From: Amphimedon queenslandica
Lineage: Eukaryota; Porifera; Demospongiae; Haplosclerida; Niphatidae
Length of the DNA: 23,844 bases
Direction: 5' to 3'
Assembly (NCBI RefSeq): GCF_000090795.2
Contig: NW_003546560.1
Coordinates: 33,988-57,831 of the forward strand
The notes under the pieces were generated by a model that had not been told where the DNA came from, ran no database searches, and saw only the letters and a list, made by a program, of their open reading frames with translations. Position 1 is the first letter of the stretch. Every line of letters starts with the position of its first letter. Below are positions 10,285-20,523 of the stretch, piece after piece. Position numbers and translations under genes: made by a program.

Positions 10285-11130
10285 TTGATCCAGAGTTTAA
10301 TGTACTGTGGAGACTTGATGAGAGCAGTTTTGAAATAATTATGTTGTTATAATTCTGTTGCAGCTAGGTTAGAAATGATCCTCTTCCTCCCTTTCCCCTT
10401 TTTTTCGCCTTTCCTCCTTCCCCCTTTTCTCTCCATGCACTATAGTATTTGTTATTGGGGCGAGCCTGAACTCGCCCCACTAAGATGAGAAAGCGTCTGT
10501 ATGTATGTATGTATGCACGGGCATGATGATAGGGTCGTCTAACTATTATTAAAGTTAAATAGCCTAATCTTCATTGGAAACTGGTGTGGTCACAATGAAT
10601 AAAATGGTGGCTATCAGCAACTCTGAGCTTATTTCCAGCAAACGGGCAGCAAGACAAGACTAAATTGGTGTTCAAAGACATCTGTAGCAGCAAGGAAGGT
10701 TTCCACAGCAAATATACAATCTCTTCTTTAATATAAAGGACTCTGATAAGATGAATGATGCAATGATAAAGATGCATGCAAATGATTTCTGGTGTATCCC
10801 TAGCAGCAGTAAGGAAGGTTAACAAAGCAGAAGTACAATTTGACTTCTTCAAAATACAAATTGTTCAGTCACTACTTCTAACAGATCTAAAATGCTTGCT
10901 ATAACCAATTGCTGGTGACATTTTATAATTAATCAGATGACTAAGTAATAAAATTAATGCTTGCACGACATTTTCACTTTTTTGTATTTGCATGGACATA
11001 TATACAATTGCTTTGCTTGCTTATAAATAATTCACTCCTAGCTTGCTTATAGGCTCACCCCTTTAATGTTCTACATTCTTCTAGATTTATTTAATGTGAG
11101 CATACAGCATACCAACACACTGTTATTGTA
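10285..11130 (+). repeat. Duplicated segment, right copy, split by an insertion
   Basis: 10285-10455 matches 838-1000 (ATTGATCCAGAGTTTAATGT through CATGCACTATAGTATTTGTT). 11095-11130 continues the match with GTGAGCATACAGCATACCAACAC. The 0.6-kb piece between has no counterpart in the left copy, which identifies it as an insertion. Confidence 0.65.
10456..11062. mobile_element. Non-autonomous DNA element with GGGGCGAG hairpin end
   Basis: This is the piece that interrupts the right duplicated segment. It begins GGGGCGAGCC and ends GGCTCACCCC, a 10-bp inverted repeat with one mismatch. The left end is itself a perfect hairpin (GGGGCGAG, 6-nt loop, CTCGCCCC), followed by four GTAT repeats. Inside, two imperfect copies of a 50-bp stretch (AGCAGCAAGGAAGGTT and AGCAGTAAGGAAGGTT) lie about 115 bp apart, at 10684 and 10799. 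There is no transposase, and the target duplication is not clear. Confidence 0.55.
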
Positions 11131-11324
11131 GTTACATGTATATGTGCATAAATGTACATGTACATATACATAAAACAAAGCATACAATTCACATTTTGTA
11201 CCTTAAGAATGAGTATAGCTTGATCTCTTTCTCTCTTTTCCTTCATTTTTATCTATTCCTCCATTCTTTTCTCCTCTTCCTTCATACTCCATAGTTTATA
11301 AATCTTGACATGTATGTGCATGTA

Positions 11325-11586
11325 TACCGTATTTCCTTAAATAAAAGCCCGGGCGTCTATTTCCTAAAATGATATTTGGACCTCCAAAAAATATATAAAA
11401 AATAAAAAAAACTTCGGCACAGAGAGGGATTCAACCCGTGGCCTCATGCTTTTGACTTCTGGAACTGCAGGCATTATCCACTAGACTAGTGAGTCACTCC
11501 TAGGCTAGTGTTGCATATTTATAGTTAAATTGTATTGCTACCCCGGCGTTTATTCGAATGCGGCTTCTATTTAAGGAAATACGGTA
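11325..11586. mobile_element. MITE with 24-bp-class TIRs, 262 bp
   Basis: The left end is TACCGTATTTCCTTAAATA and the right end is its near-perfect inverse, TATTTAAGGAAATACGGTA. The similarity continues about 5 bp inward with one mismatch. The ends begin and finish with TA, compatible with TA-target (Tc1/mariner-like) insertion. No transposase is present. A tRNA-like sequence lies inside. Confidence 0.75.
11412..11500 (-). repeat. tRNA-like (SINE-type) sequence with Pol III boxes inside the MITE
   Basis: On the minus strand there is an A-box-like TAGTCTAGTGG (11478-11488). About 42 nt further on is a B-box-like GGTTGAATCC (11427-11436), with GGG/CCC pairing that suggests a T-arm. The spacing fits a tRNA. 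Acceptor and anticodon stems do not pair cleanly, so this is not called as a functional tRNA. It looks like a tRNA-derived SINE head or tRNA pseudogene carried by the MITE. Confidence 0.5.
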
Positions 11587-11628
11587 CATATGCACACACA
11601 GTTTACTTAATTGTTTTATGACATATCA

Positions 11629-11839
11629 TATAGCTCCAAATTTTCCTCACTAAAAAATTTCGTCAAAATCTTAATTTCTTGTCAAAATTAATTTTTGTCA
11701 ATAAAATTTTTTGTCATTTTTGTTATTAATCTGTGTACTACTCACGTGGAACAAAAAATTTGTAGGTTAAAAATTTTGTCAAGCAAAAGTACTGGACAAA
11801 TTTGACGAAAATTTTGACCGACGAAAATTTGGAACTATA
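11629..11839. mobile_element. MITE with TATAGYTCCAAATTTTC ends, 211 bp
   Basis: The left end is TATAGCTCCAAATTTTC. The right end, inverted, is TATAGTTCCAAATTTTC. Subterminal TCGTCAAAAT motifs occur in both arms. It is AT-rich with no ORF. The ends start with TA, so the target duplication may be TA. Confidence 0.6.
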
Positions 11840-11892
11840 CGGTATTTTATGTGTACAATAATTTTCCCTCTTTCCTCTCCCTCCCTCTCTCC

Positions 11893-12520
11893 AGAATTAG
11901 AGGGTACTATTAAGTCCTTCATTGCATTTATGTCTCCCTCAGCCTCAAGGTTCTGTCATCACAAGGTTCCATGCTTCAATGAATCACTTGTCATCATTGC
12001 ACATACAAGACTGCCTCTGTTGACGACTGTCACATTGTCTCAAGAGTTAATTGTAAGTTCAGTAGTAGTAACAGCTAAGTTATGCATGTACAAATGTATT
12101 CCCTTAGCTATTTATGCATGTACATGTACCGTATAGCCTCTCTTAATGATCACTTTTTATAGCATACACCTCCACTTAACAGACATACAGCACCTAGTGT
12201 ACCAATTGCATTCCTTACTGTATAAAATGACCTCTAAATAACAGACAAACTTTTTGTCCATAAGTGTCATGTACTGGTACAATGTACATGTATATAGAAA
12301 CTACAATAATTCTAAATTGGCAAATATTATTATTTTATTTATTTACATGCATTTATTTATTATTTCTTCGTTTGTTTGTTTATTGTAGATGTAGCTCATG
12401 GTGGTGGGTTGGGTTACAATGCTGGATTGATAGAAGCAATATTGTTCAGTTCTGATTGAGGCATACTCTTTGGTGGGTTTGTCTATATGGAGGGCTTGGT
12501 CAATACAATATTAAAGTCAA
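11893..12520 (+). pseudogene. Possible dead exons of an unrecognised + strand gene
   Basis: A pyrimidine tract ending in CTCTCCAG (about 11892) precedes a stretch of about 160 nt that is open in one frame and ends at a GTAAGT donor (12052). A second piece after TTATTGTAG (12389) reads HGGGLGYNAGLIEAILFSSD, a stop, then GILFGGFVYMEGLVNTILK, before a GTAAGT donor (about 12521). I do not recognise either product. The internal stop makes the second piece dead as read. The splice-like borders are the main support. Confidence 0.25.
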
Positions 12521-12633
12521 AGTAAGTTACATACATGCATATAGATTTAAAATGGTCTTAGTTATCATGGGTGCTTAAACATGATGGGTTCAGCTCTAAA
12601 AGGGAACTCCTATATGCACTTATGTTATTGCAT

Positions 12634-12634
<1 letters not shown>

Positions 12635-12674
<40 letters not shown>

Positions 12675-12760
12675 GTTATTGTTATTGTTATTGTTATTGT
12701 TATTGTTATTGTTATTGTTATTGTTATTGTTATTGTTATTATTATTATTAATATTATTAT
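12635..12760. repeat. (TTA)n / (TTATTG)n microsatellite
   Basis: About 40 nt of pure TTA triplets pass into about 13 TTATTG hexamers and back to TTA. It produces poly-Leu and poly-Asn open frames on the two strands. These are repeat translations, not genes. Confidence 0.95.
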
Positions 12761-12949
12761 AACTACTACAACAACGACAACAATGAAACCAACAAAAATT
12801 AAACCTAAGCATAGAATGTAGATTAAACTCTACCATCCTAGAACTTAAGTGTTGCTAGCAATACACTTATATACATGTAGTTGTTAACTTGTTATATATA
12901 AGAATGGTCACATGTAACCAATTCTACACAATGCTATCACATTATACAG

Positions 12950-14070
12950 ACATTAGTTGTTACGACGTGTTTTTAGTTCTGTAAACTTTAGACTATAGCC
13001 AACTCCTTTCCAATCATACCATATGATTCCAAACCAAGTACCAGCTCCAGTTGGATTAGTATAGTAAGGACCATTGAGATGTGATTGAAACTTTTGAAAG
13101 CAACTGTTAAACCACCAGGCACCATTGTATCTAACAGCATAATTCACACCACCATTATCATTATCATTATCTCTTGTAGTGAGTGCCATTCCATTGTGAT
13201 TATATCCATTAATTATTAGGATCAGTAATCAGTCCATCCCCAGCAGTACCAGAATATCCTCCTACTGTTAGCATATATTTAGTACTACTATCACTAACAT
13301 TAAAATTGATGTAGAGTAGCTAGCATTTTTCATGTTCCTCTCAAAGTCTCCTAGGTCCACTCTTAGTGTGTTTGATCCTTCTTTAGTAAGACGATGAATC
13401 TTGCTCAATCCTAACCAAACCAAAACTCATCAGTAAGATCAGTAAATCCATTCTCATAGTCAGCCCAGTATCTATAGAAATCAACAGATTCATGCTCTTG
13501 TCTCCTCTGAAATACAGTCTCCACCACCATCAGTCTTGTATACCTGTGATGCAATATTGTATAATTAAAAAGCGTTATTGTTAGTATTAAGGCTAACTTC
13601 AAATGGAGTTCCTCCATCAGGATTAACAGTATAATCACCACTAGTAGTATTACAATTATTGTACCAATCCTTACAGTCTCGAGGAGCTATAATACAAGAT
13701 AAAAGTTAATGTATAATATGAGTGCTTATGGGAGATAAAGCACAACAGTATGTTCTACTTTATTACAGCTAGTACATGTACTTTGAGTAGAGTATGCAGT
13801 AGGACAAGACTTTTGTGGTTCCTTAGGACAGGACTTTGGTAGTACTTTAGGACAGAGAATATACCTATCAATACCAGGTTCACTGATAGTAACAGACTGT
13901 CTAAGTTACTAATATTACAGCATACTCTTAGGTACAGTCCTAGTCCACAATGTTGATATGATCCAATATTAGTACAGTCAGTATAGACATACAATAAGAT
14001 CCTCCACTAGGAACTGTCAGTAATACTAACACAAACAATAGAAAAACAATGAACCATGAACCATTGTAAC
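12950..14070 (-). pseudogene. Fibrinogen-related domain (FReD) secreted protein, multiply frameshifted
   Basis: Read leftward from about 14070, a hydrophobic signal-like segment (FLLFVLVLLTVPSGG) leads into a Cys-rich region (CTNIGSYQHCGLGL..VCCN, then CPKVLPKSCP). An intron follows, and at about 13686 the FReD begins PRDCKDWYNNCNTTSGDYT. The body continues over several frames: TVFQRRQ, VDFYRYWADYENGF, GLSKIHRLTKEGSNTLRVDLGDF, TVGGYSGTAGDGLI, then GAWWFNSCF and WYDWKGVGYSLKFTELK to a stop near 12954. This is the canonical ficolin/tenascin-type fibrinogen fold, usually a secreted recognition lectin. At least four frame changes plus stops separate pieces that are individually well conserved, so it is probably a recent pseudogene or a poorly assembled gene. 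Confidence 0.8.
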
Positions 14071-14127
14071 TAGCTAGTATGGACTGTAGATAATTTTGTT
14101 GAGTATATTTATAGTATAGTGCGTGGG

Positions 14128-14547
14128 TGCATCAAAGGCTCCGCCTGTATATCTCATACAGCACAGTTTGTGGTCCATACTAGGGTTAGGCAAATTATGC
14201 TACAGCATATTATGGCACGTTAGTATGCTGGCATACTTGAAGCATAATGTTTTATTAAATTTCTAACAGCCGGATGCATGTATAAGAAACTTGATAGTTG
14301 ATATTTGAGTAAAGCTTAAAATATGAGCATATAATAATGAGCATAATTGGATTCATTTTAAAGTATAGTAAGACGGAATTTAGGGCTGTGCCTAAAGTCA
14401 TATAAGGTGAAAATTGAAGCATAGTTTGCCTAGCACTAGTCCATACAGCACGTTTATGGTTTCCTGTTGTATTAACTTTGACCACCTCCAACTAAGGAGA
14501 GAAGCACGAGAAAATTCCATGAGCAGATAGTGCCTTTGATGCACCCA
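14128..14547. repeat. Large imperfect inverted repeat upstream of the FReD pseudogene
   Basis: TGGGTGCATCAAAGGC at about 14131 recurs inverted as GCCTTTGATGCACCCA at about 14532. GGTTAGGCAAATTATGC at about 14185 recurs inverted as GCATAGTTTGCCTAGC at about 14419. CATACAGCAC also recurs on both sides. The arms differ by indels. The centre (14205-14415) is AT-rich with no gene. Confidence 0.5.
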
Positions 14548-14837
14548 TGCACCTTGACCATAAACTAGTTCAAGCACAGTTTCTTGTGCTGTATGGGAAA
14601 TACAGGACACATGCTTTAACTAATACAAATTGTTTAGCGTATAAAAGTGGAAATTTTGACATCTATGAATGAGTGTGGTTAATAATCAACTATTGAATAT
14701 GGTAGCTATTATAGACTGTAGATATTGAGGAAGTGCTGCATGTATCCTGGACAATATGTATATTGCATGTACCGGTATATTGTTGTGCCTTTCATCTTAT
14801 GGCTTCCGATTGTACAACTGACTCTACACAATTTGAG

Positions 14838-14915
14838 TTATAGCTTCAGTAGGAACTGTCAGCACTATAAACAGAACAGTGAATCACAATCCATTGCTAG
14901 CTAGTATGGACATAA
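14838..14915 (-). pseudogene. Remnant of a second FReD signal-peptide exon
   Basis: AGGAACTGTCAGCACTATAA...AACAGTGAATCACAATCCATT...GCTAGCTAGTATGGAC matches the 5' end of the FReD pseudogene at about 14010-14085 (AGGAACTGTCAGTAATAC ... CTAGCTAGTATGGAC). Only this first-exon piece is present. The surrounding 14600-15735 shows no other recognisable feature. Confidence 0.5.
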
Positions 14916-15739
14916 CTAGCTGGACTATGGACCCCTGCCCCTTTGCTAGGGATGGGGCAAGACTAGGACTGTGGATATTATTGGCAGCCACGCATAATTT
15001 GTACATTACACATTACAATCATAGTGAGATTAGAGAACACATTATTAATTTTACTGTATCAATTTAATGTACAGATAAATCCTCTACAATATCCTATATA
15101 GCTCTATGACCTATGCTCTTTATATTCTGCATTTTTGTTGCATTCAATGCAGTTTGCAAGCTAATTTTAAGAAAAATTGAAAAATTTGAAAAAAATTTGG
15201 ACAGACACATCCTTATTGTTCTGTTTTGTGTTTTTCACATTGCTTTTTGAAATATTAATAACCCTCTTGTTCTTGTTATAGAGTTGTGTTTAAGTTCAAA
15301 GGTGCCCATAAGTCTAACAATGGCACTGATGTGAGTTCTTGACAGATTCCTGAATCCTGAGATACTGTGCAGGATTCCTGGGTTAGAACAAAAATCAGGA
15401 GTATGAATACAACTATTCAATAAAGACTTCTCATTAGCTGTATCTGCAGTATCTCTCGTAAGTCTCTCTTTCCTCCTTCCCTTCATTATTATTATTTTCA
15501 TGTCTTCTTACATCTATTTTAATTATGCAAACTGCATATTATGATTGCAAATTTTTTGTGATCAGTGGGAATGATTTGGCTAATCTGTGGCCATGTGCCA
15601 TATGAGCATGTGCATAATAGTTTGTTTTATATTGGCAAAATATCAAATTGAAATTACAACCTATACACAGTACTAATTTGTATTCATGTACATGTACTAA
15701 TGTACTTCAAGCAATGACAAATTAGACAATTTGCCAGTA

Positions 15740-16269
15740 TATAGACCCATCCCAAAGCTAATTATCATGATTACTAATTGTACCGTATATGCCAGAGAAA
15801 TAATTTTATAATGATATTCATTGGTCATTAATAATATTCATGAAGCAAGTGTCACACCCATTGGACGGCAAGATGGTAGAGTCTGAATGAGTGTGGAGAA
15901 TTTCATCGCCTAAAGCAAGCCTAATTCCAAGTTCATTGGGCTCCTCACTGTTCCAAAACAAAGAAAACAATGGGCACCAGCTCCTACAAGTGATATATAA
16001 AGTTCTAGTGAATTAAGTACGAAGATCCAGTGATGTGGTAGATGCAGCTTTATCAAAATCTTGCTCATACAACGAATCTGGAGCTTATTTACTCCTTACA
16101 GCTTCTCTTAATGCTTTTTTCAATTATTCTTCAGTTTGAAAGCTGGAGAGCTTGAGATCAGGATTCAGCACATACATTGCCAGTATCTCTTGCCGTCCAG
16201 TGTGGGCGGCTATTGAATATATACGGTGCAATTAGTGGTCACGATAATTAGCCTCGGGATGGGTCTATA
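15740..16269. mobile_element. MITE with long (>50 bp) terminal inverted repeats, about 530 bp
   Basis: The left arm TATAGACCCATCCC, then GCTAATTATC, CTAATTG and ACCGTATAT, is mirrored at the right end (GGGATGGGTCTATA read inward). After an extra 60 bp or so in the left arm, the similarity resumes with CACACCCATTGGACGGCAAGA against CGCCCACACTGGACGGCAAGA inverted. The true TIR is therefore more than 80 bp. There is no transposase. The immediate flanks are TA-rich, so the target duplication is ambiguous. Confidence 0.75.
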
Positions 16270-16330
16270 GTATACATGTAAAGGCAGCTATGTTGTAATC
16301 CTTACATTATAGATGTATAGACAGTGCATA

Positions 16331-16702
16331 TAAAAGAAGGCTAAGTAGCTACCCCGCAGTTACTCTACTTTTGTATAGGTAGTTCGTTGCTCCTTCTCTG
16401 CGCATGCTTAATGTGACAGTAGCAGGACAGTAGCGCGACAGTAGAAGACAGTAGTGTGACAGTAGAATGGAGCAAAAAAATCCTAAATGGGCTTCCAGAA
16501 GGAGAGAGTGGCATTATAGATGAACTTGGAGAGTACAGACAACCAAAAGAACCATCCACAAGTTCTACTACAGTACATGTGACTGGGTGGGATCACAGCA
16601 TAACGCAGCGAAGAGTAACGAAGAGTAGTGAAGTAGTAGCGAAGTACCTACGAACTACCTTCAAGGTTCTCTTCTCTACTGTACCCTACTTAGCCTTTTT
16701 TA
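16331..16702. mobile_element. Foldback element with subterminal repeat arrays, about 370 bp
   Basis: AGGCTAAGTAG (16338-16348) is inverted at 16686-16696. GGTAGTTCG (16379-16387) is inverted at 16651-16659. Just inside the left arm are five GACAGTAG copies starting at 16415, 16426, 16437, 16447 and 16458. Inside the right arm are CGAAGAGTA and GAAGTAGTAGCGAAGTA repeats. ORFs spanning it are translations of these repeats. Confidence 0.65.
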
Positions 16703-16749
16703 TGTGTACTGTACATGTAACTTTTACTCCTCCCTTTTTCTCCTCAAGA

Positions 16750-18490
16750 TGATATTCACGCAGTACAGAATACACTTGAGTGGAGCTAGAGTTCACTAGT
16801 TTAGTTTGAATCAGTTCTTGCTGATCATTACAAACTAATAGTCCAGCCAGTGTTCATTAGGAATAATATCAGCTCACATTACTGAGGTCTATCCTGCTAA
16901 AGGTCAGTCATTGCATGTACATGTACAGTGCAGCCTCTTTATTAAGGATGCCATTGGGCCCACACTACGGAGCACTAAGTGAGCTAAAAGAGGCTAGCTC
17001 TGCATGTGAGTTTGACAAGCAGTATGTGGCATTTGGAGCAAATTTAAAATTTATAAACAATTCATTTTTTTATCAGAATCAGCTCAAATTTTCTTGATGC
17101 ATGTAGCATGTATTGTGTATTTAAAACAATTATAAAAATGGAGAATTTATTCCTAGATTTTTTGATACAATTTGGCTGAAGTTAGTAAAGTTACTTTACT
17201 ACAAGTGTAGTTTAGGGAGTGTGACCCGATTTTTGAGCAATTAAACAATTTTTTAGTCCAATTTTGATCAAAATGAGCTCAAAAGTGATGCACAACATAA
17301 GGACTTGTATAGATCTATGTATCAGAAAAAATTTAAAAACAGAGAATTCTTTTCTTGTGATTTTGTTGAAATAACCTGTCTTGACTTTAGCCTAATTTTT
17401 TAGCAACTTGACAATTACTGGGGTATATGCTGGCAAGAAGCTACATGAGTGCTATGCTAAAATCCTCTGGGGAACCATAATAGAGAGATATCCTCATTTC
17501 AGTAGTACTTTTGTATAGGTTTATACCAATAAGGTCATTACAAAATGTCCATTAAAAGGTGTCCTTATCTATGTACATGTATGCTACACTTTTTATTGCA
17601 CTGTATTATAAGCATATATTATAATTATCCTTCATTACCTTTTCATTTACCTGGTATTATTTTATCATAGGTATTAATTAAAAGGATCCATCAGATTGTC
17701 CAATGTTAGGTGAATGTGTTCATAGAACTCTGTGGCTCATTAAAAAGATATTCTCATCACATCAAAGCTAATTGGAGCAGTTTCAACTTCCAAGTGTCAT
17801 GCAGAGAATGCTTCACTAGCTGCTTTCTTGCCTTCTATCCTTCAGCTCTTCTCAAGTGGTTCTCACTTTGTACTCTACTGCAAAAATAGATCCAGTAAGA
17901 AATGGAGAGAGGGGGAGGGTGAGAAAGGGGAATTTGAAGGAGAAATAGGGAAGAAATGAAGGATGTTTTAGCTTTGCAATATTTACATTGTACATGTACA
18001 TAAACTATTGTTGCTTTTATGTGTGTTAATGAATTTAAAGGGCTCATATTTCCTTGAATTGTCCCTTTTAAAAATTTTAGCTTTTGTATGCCCTGTAACT
18101 GTATTCAGACAAGTATACACTAGTTCAGTGGTGGCTAATAATAGTATTCAATGAATAATCCTCACAATTAATCACCATTCTAAGGCTTTCTTTTTTATTC
18201 CTCCCTCTCCCTCTTTCTCTCTTTTTGTCTCCCTCAGTATGATGCTATTCCTGGTTTCCTTGATAATAATTAACTACGCTGTCACGCCCATTCATTGAAA
18301 TAATTCTATAACTGTTGGACATGTCTTTAATCTTGTTGCCGAGAGCCCAACTGCTATGGATTGGAATTATACATGTACATGTAGATGTATTATAATGTTT
18401 CATCATCCACAATTGTCTATTTCATTTTAGTCTTTTCTCTCCTAAGAATTACACACTGGGTGACATTGAGATTCTTAGCATAAAGGTATA
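16750..18490 (+). pseudogene. Scattered exon-like remnants, possibly SMP/E-Syt-like
   Basis: Pieces that follow intron-like pyrimidine tracts: 16750-16905 (VLADHYKLIVQPVFIRNNIS with stops), about 17690-17850 (DCPMLGECVHRTLWLIKKIFSSH), about 18238-18270 (YDAIPGFLDNN after CCCTCAG) and 18432-18486 (LFSPKNYTLGDIEILSIK with a GTATAA donor). The last resembles the FxxKxxxLGDI...IKV segment near the end of an SMP lipid-transfer domain as in extended synaptotagmins, but this is a single short motif. All pieces are short and interrupted; treat this as a weak pseudogene call. Confidence 0.25.
16919..17575. mobile_element. Possible pogo-like MITE enclosing dimeric repeat copy C
   Basis: The left end TACAGTGCAGCCTCTTTATT then AAGGATGCC resembles the ends of pogo/Tigger-type elements. 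The right end holds AGGTGTCCTTAT, the partial inverse. Between them, 17030-17420 resembles the dispersed dimeric repeat at 300-600 in the same orientation (CAGCTCAAA, ACATAAGGACTT, ATGTATCAGAAAA). The boundaries are uncertain. Confidence 0.3.
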
Positions 18491-18499
18491 ACATGTCAC

Positions 18500-19330
18500 A
18501 TGATAGTGACAGACAGTCATGACTTGTAATATTATATAGTCTGTAGGTTAGTTAGCAAAAGAGGGAAAGATCGATTAGACCAATCAGATTCAGTTTACAA
18601 AAATCATAGAAACAGCCACCATCTTGAAAAACCGACCTCAATCCTACATATAGGCTACCACCTATATAATGTACTTAAGGATGGAGGACACTGGGCAGTT
18701 AGTGGCTGGGAGCATTCCAGCTTAAGTACTCTGGAATGATAGAAACCAATCACATACAAGGATTTTGGTATCCAGTTAGAAGACTGCTGATTATATGTTT
18801 TGATATGACGTTTTGAGGCAGAATTTGGCATTGGAAGAAGGTATTGAAAAGGAGAAATAGAGGCATTTTGATTAATAATGACATCAAAAGATACCTCAAA
18901 GAAACACTGGCAGATCAGTAAAACAAAGGTATGCCAACAATGCACAACTTGTTGCTATGAGTACATGTACATGTATATGGATGAGAAGTGTATGTACATG
19001 TACATGTATGTGGTTTGTGGCTATGGAGTTGTATATGTAATACGTGGACCTGCTGTGTGAGTATAAACTTTCCTACTGTGTGCTCAACCCTTGATATCTT
19101 TTGTTCTTCATTTTCTTTTTACTGTCTTCATTCCGCCAAGAATACTACTACATTACTATATGCATTACGTCTAATTGTACATGCCTACTCAATTCCTTCC
19201 TCTATTCTTCATACCACTCATACCACTACTTCAAGTATACCATTAGTTGTACTCTCACAAATGTATCATCTTAACTTACTGGGCACACATAAAAAACAAT
19301 AATGTATCAAACAGTTCATCAGTATATTCT
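18500..19330. other. No recognisable gene
   Basis: AT-rich sequence with a TATAGGCTACCACCTATA hairpin at about 18652 and a dense ACATGT cluster at 18962-19010. ORFs here (18655-18945 on minus, 18988-19302 on plus) have low-complexity or repeat-derived composition and no family signature. Confidence 0.5.
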
Positions 19331-19336
19331 CAAAAT

Positions 19337-20061
19337 TTGATGTACTACTCATAAAAGCTAACTGAAATATCTTCATTATTTGTACTTTAATCTGCACACA
19401 CCCTCAGCTAAAGGTAGTCAGTACTTAGTGGTAGTGTTTAGTACCTTATTGAACCATGGAAAACTAGGACGAGATGCACAGCAATTGCCTTCAAGACCAC
19501 CACATCCTTTGCCATCCTACAATGCATCAGATGTATAGAGTACAAAATCATATGTACCATTAGCAGGATTACGAGATTCACAGAAGTAGTCATTACCAAT
19601 GAAAGACTGAAGAATTGAGTTTTGAGGACTACCTTGAGCACAAGGACAATTACAAATACTATTAGCATTTTCAAGTTATCCAGACATGTTGATGAAGAGA
19701 CCTATGAGTGATACTAACACCATCACCATAATCAATATCATTGTATGATTTTCAAGGTCACCAATAGTATGCGCAACTGCATAAGGTGAAGCATATTGAT
19801 ATCCCACTACTCTACCACACACTTGAGAGTAACTGATACCATTAGATGGAAACTAAACTGATAAACACCTGCCTACACTTGATGTTGCTCTACCACAAGC
19901 TCTAACTCCTCCTGACTGCATGGTACAGTCTAAACCCAGAAGGACAGTTCTTGTAGCATCAGTCATATCCAGATATGCTAGTCTTGTCCATCTTCCTTCT
20001 GAACCATAGTGTATGCAGCTCTTCCATATTACAGTAAATATTCATTGTTTCTTCATTAGTT
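19337..20061 (-). pseudogene. Fibrinogen-like secreted protein, tandem copy 1, degraded
   Basis: The nucleotide sequence follows the intact gene at 20524-21280 almost throughout: same order of CACACACCCTCAGCT, CCTTATTGAACCATGGA, ACAGAAGTAGTCATTACCAA and CACACACTTGAGAGTAACTG. Small indels and stops break the frame many times. The part encoding the signal peptide and coiled coil is missing. Its upstream end joins a CCTGACTAATGA motif that also lies just upstream of the intact gene (about 21780), so an internal deletion removed the N-terminal half. Homology also extends past the stop codon into the 3' flank. Confidence 0.85.
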
Positions 20062-20523
20062 AAAATGCTGTTAAAGAAACCTGACTAATGACACAGAAAT
20101 ATGTCATTCATGTACTTATGCCTGTATAGTGGTTATTGTTTTAGAAGTTTTCGCTGTCCCAACTCATTCCAACATGTATGCAAGAATATCAATTAGACTA
20201 TACATTTTACTTTAGAGTCAGTATAATAATCAATTTTTTCTGGGTTTTTACATTATTTTGTAAAGGTCTTTATTATAATGTTTGAATTTATAATTGAGAT
20301 TATGACTTTTTTTATCAGCAGACTGAAGTAAGAATACTGACACTTTCAAAATTACCTATACCAGAAATGCCCTCTATTGCATCATATGTATTACTTTTAA
20401 ATTATTTTCAAATCAACTACTCAAAAATCAAAAAACAATGATAAACTAACTACAAATAGTCTACTATCATGCTAACTATCTACCAACACACACAATATGT
20501 ATCAAACTGTTCATTAGTACACT
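20062..20523. other. Spacer between tandem copies 1 and 2, no gene
   Basis: AT-rich spacer. The part nearest the intact gene (about 20490-20523, TATCAAACTGTTCATTAGTA) is a 3' flank shared with copies 1 and 3 (about 19298 and 22037). No other feature was seen. Confidence 0.6.

Noticed and set aside
11412-11500. A functional tRNA gene
   Set aside because: The A and B boxes are present, but the acceptor and anticodon stems do not pair properly.
12125-12262. Another pogo-like MITE
   Set aside because: ACCGTATAGCCTCTCTTAAT at the left looks like an end, but no matching inverted right end was found.
12558-12836. Poly-asparagine or poly-leucine proteins
   Set aside because: These are six-frame translations of the TTA/TTATTG microsatellite, with no conserved flank.
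19438-19674. Small minus-strand ORFs at 19438-19674 and 20625-20879
   Set aside because: They are the same out-of-frame shadow in two copies of the fibrinogen-like gene. Their similarity only reflects the shared parent.
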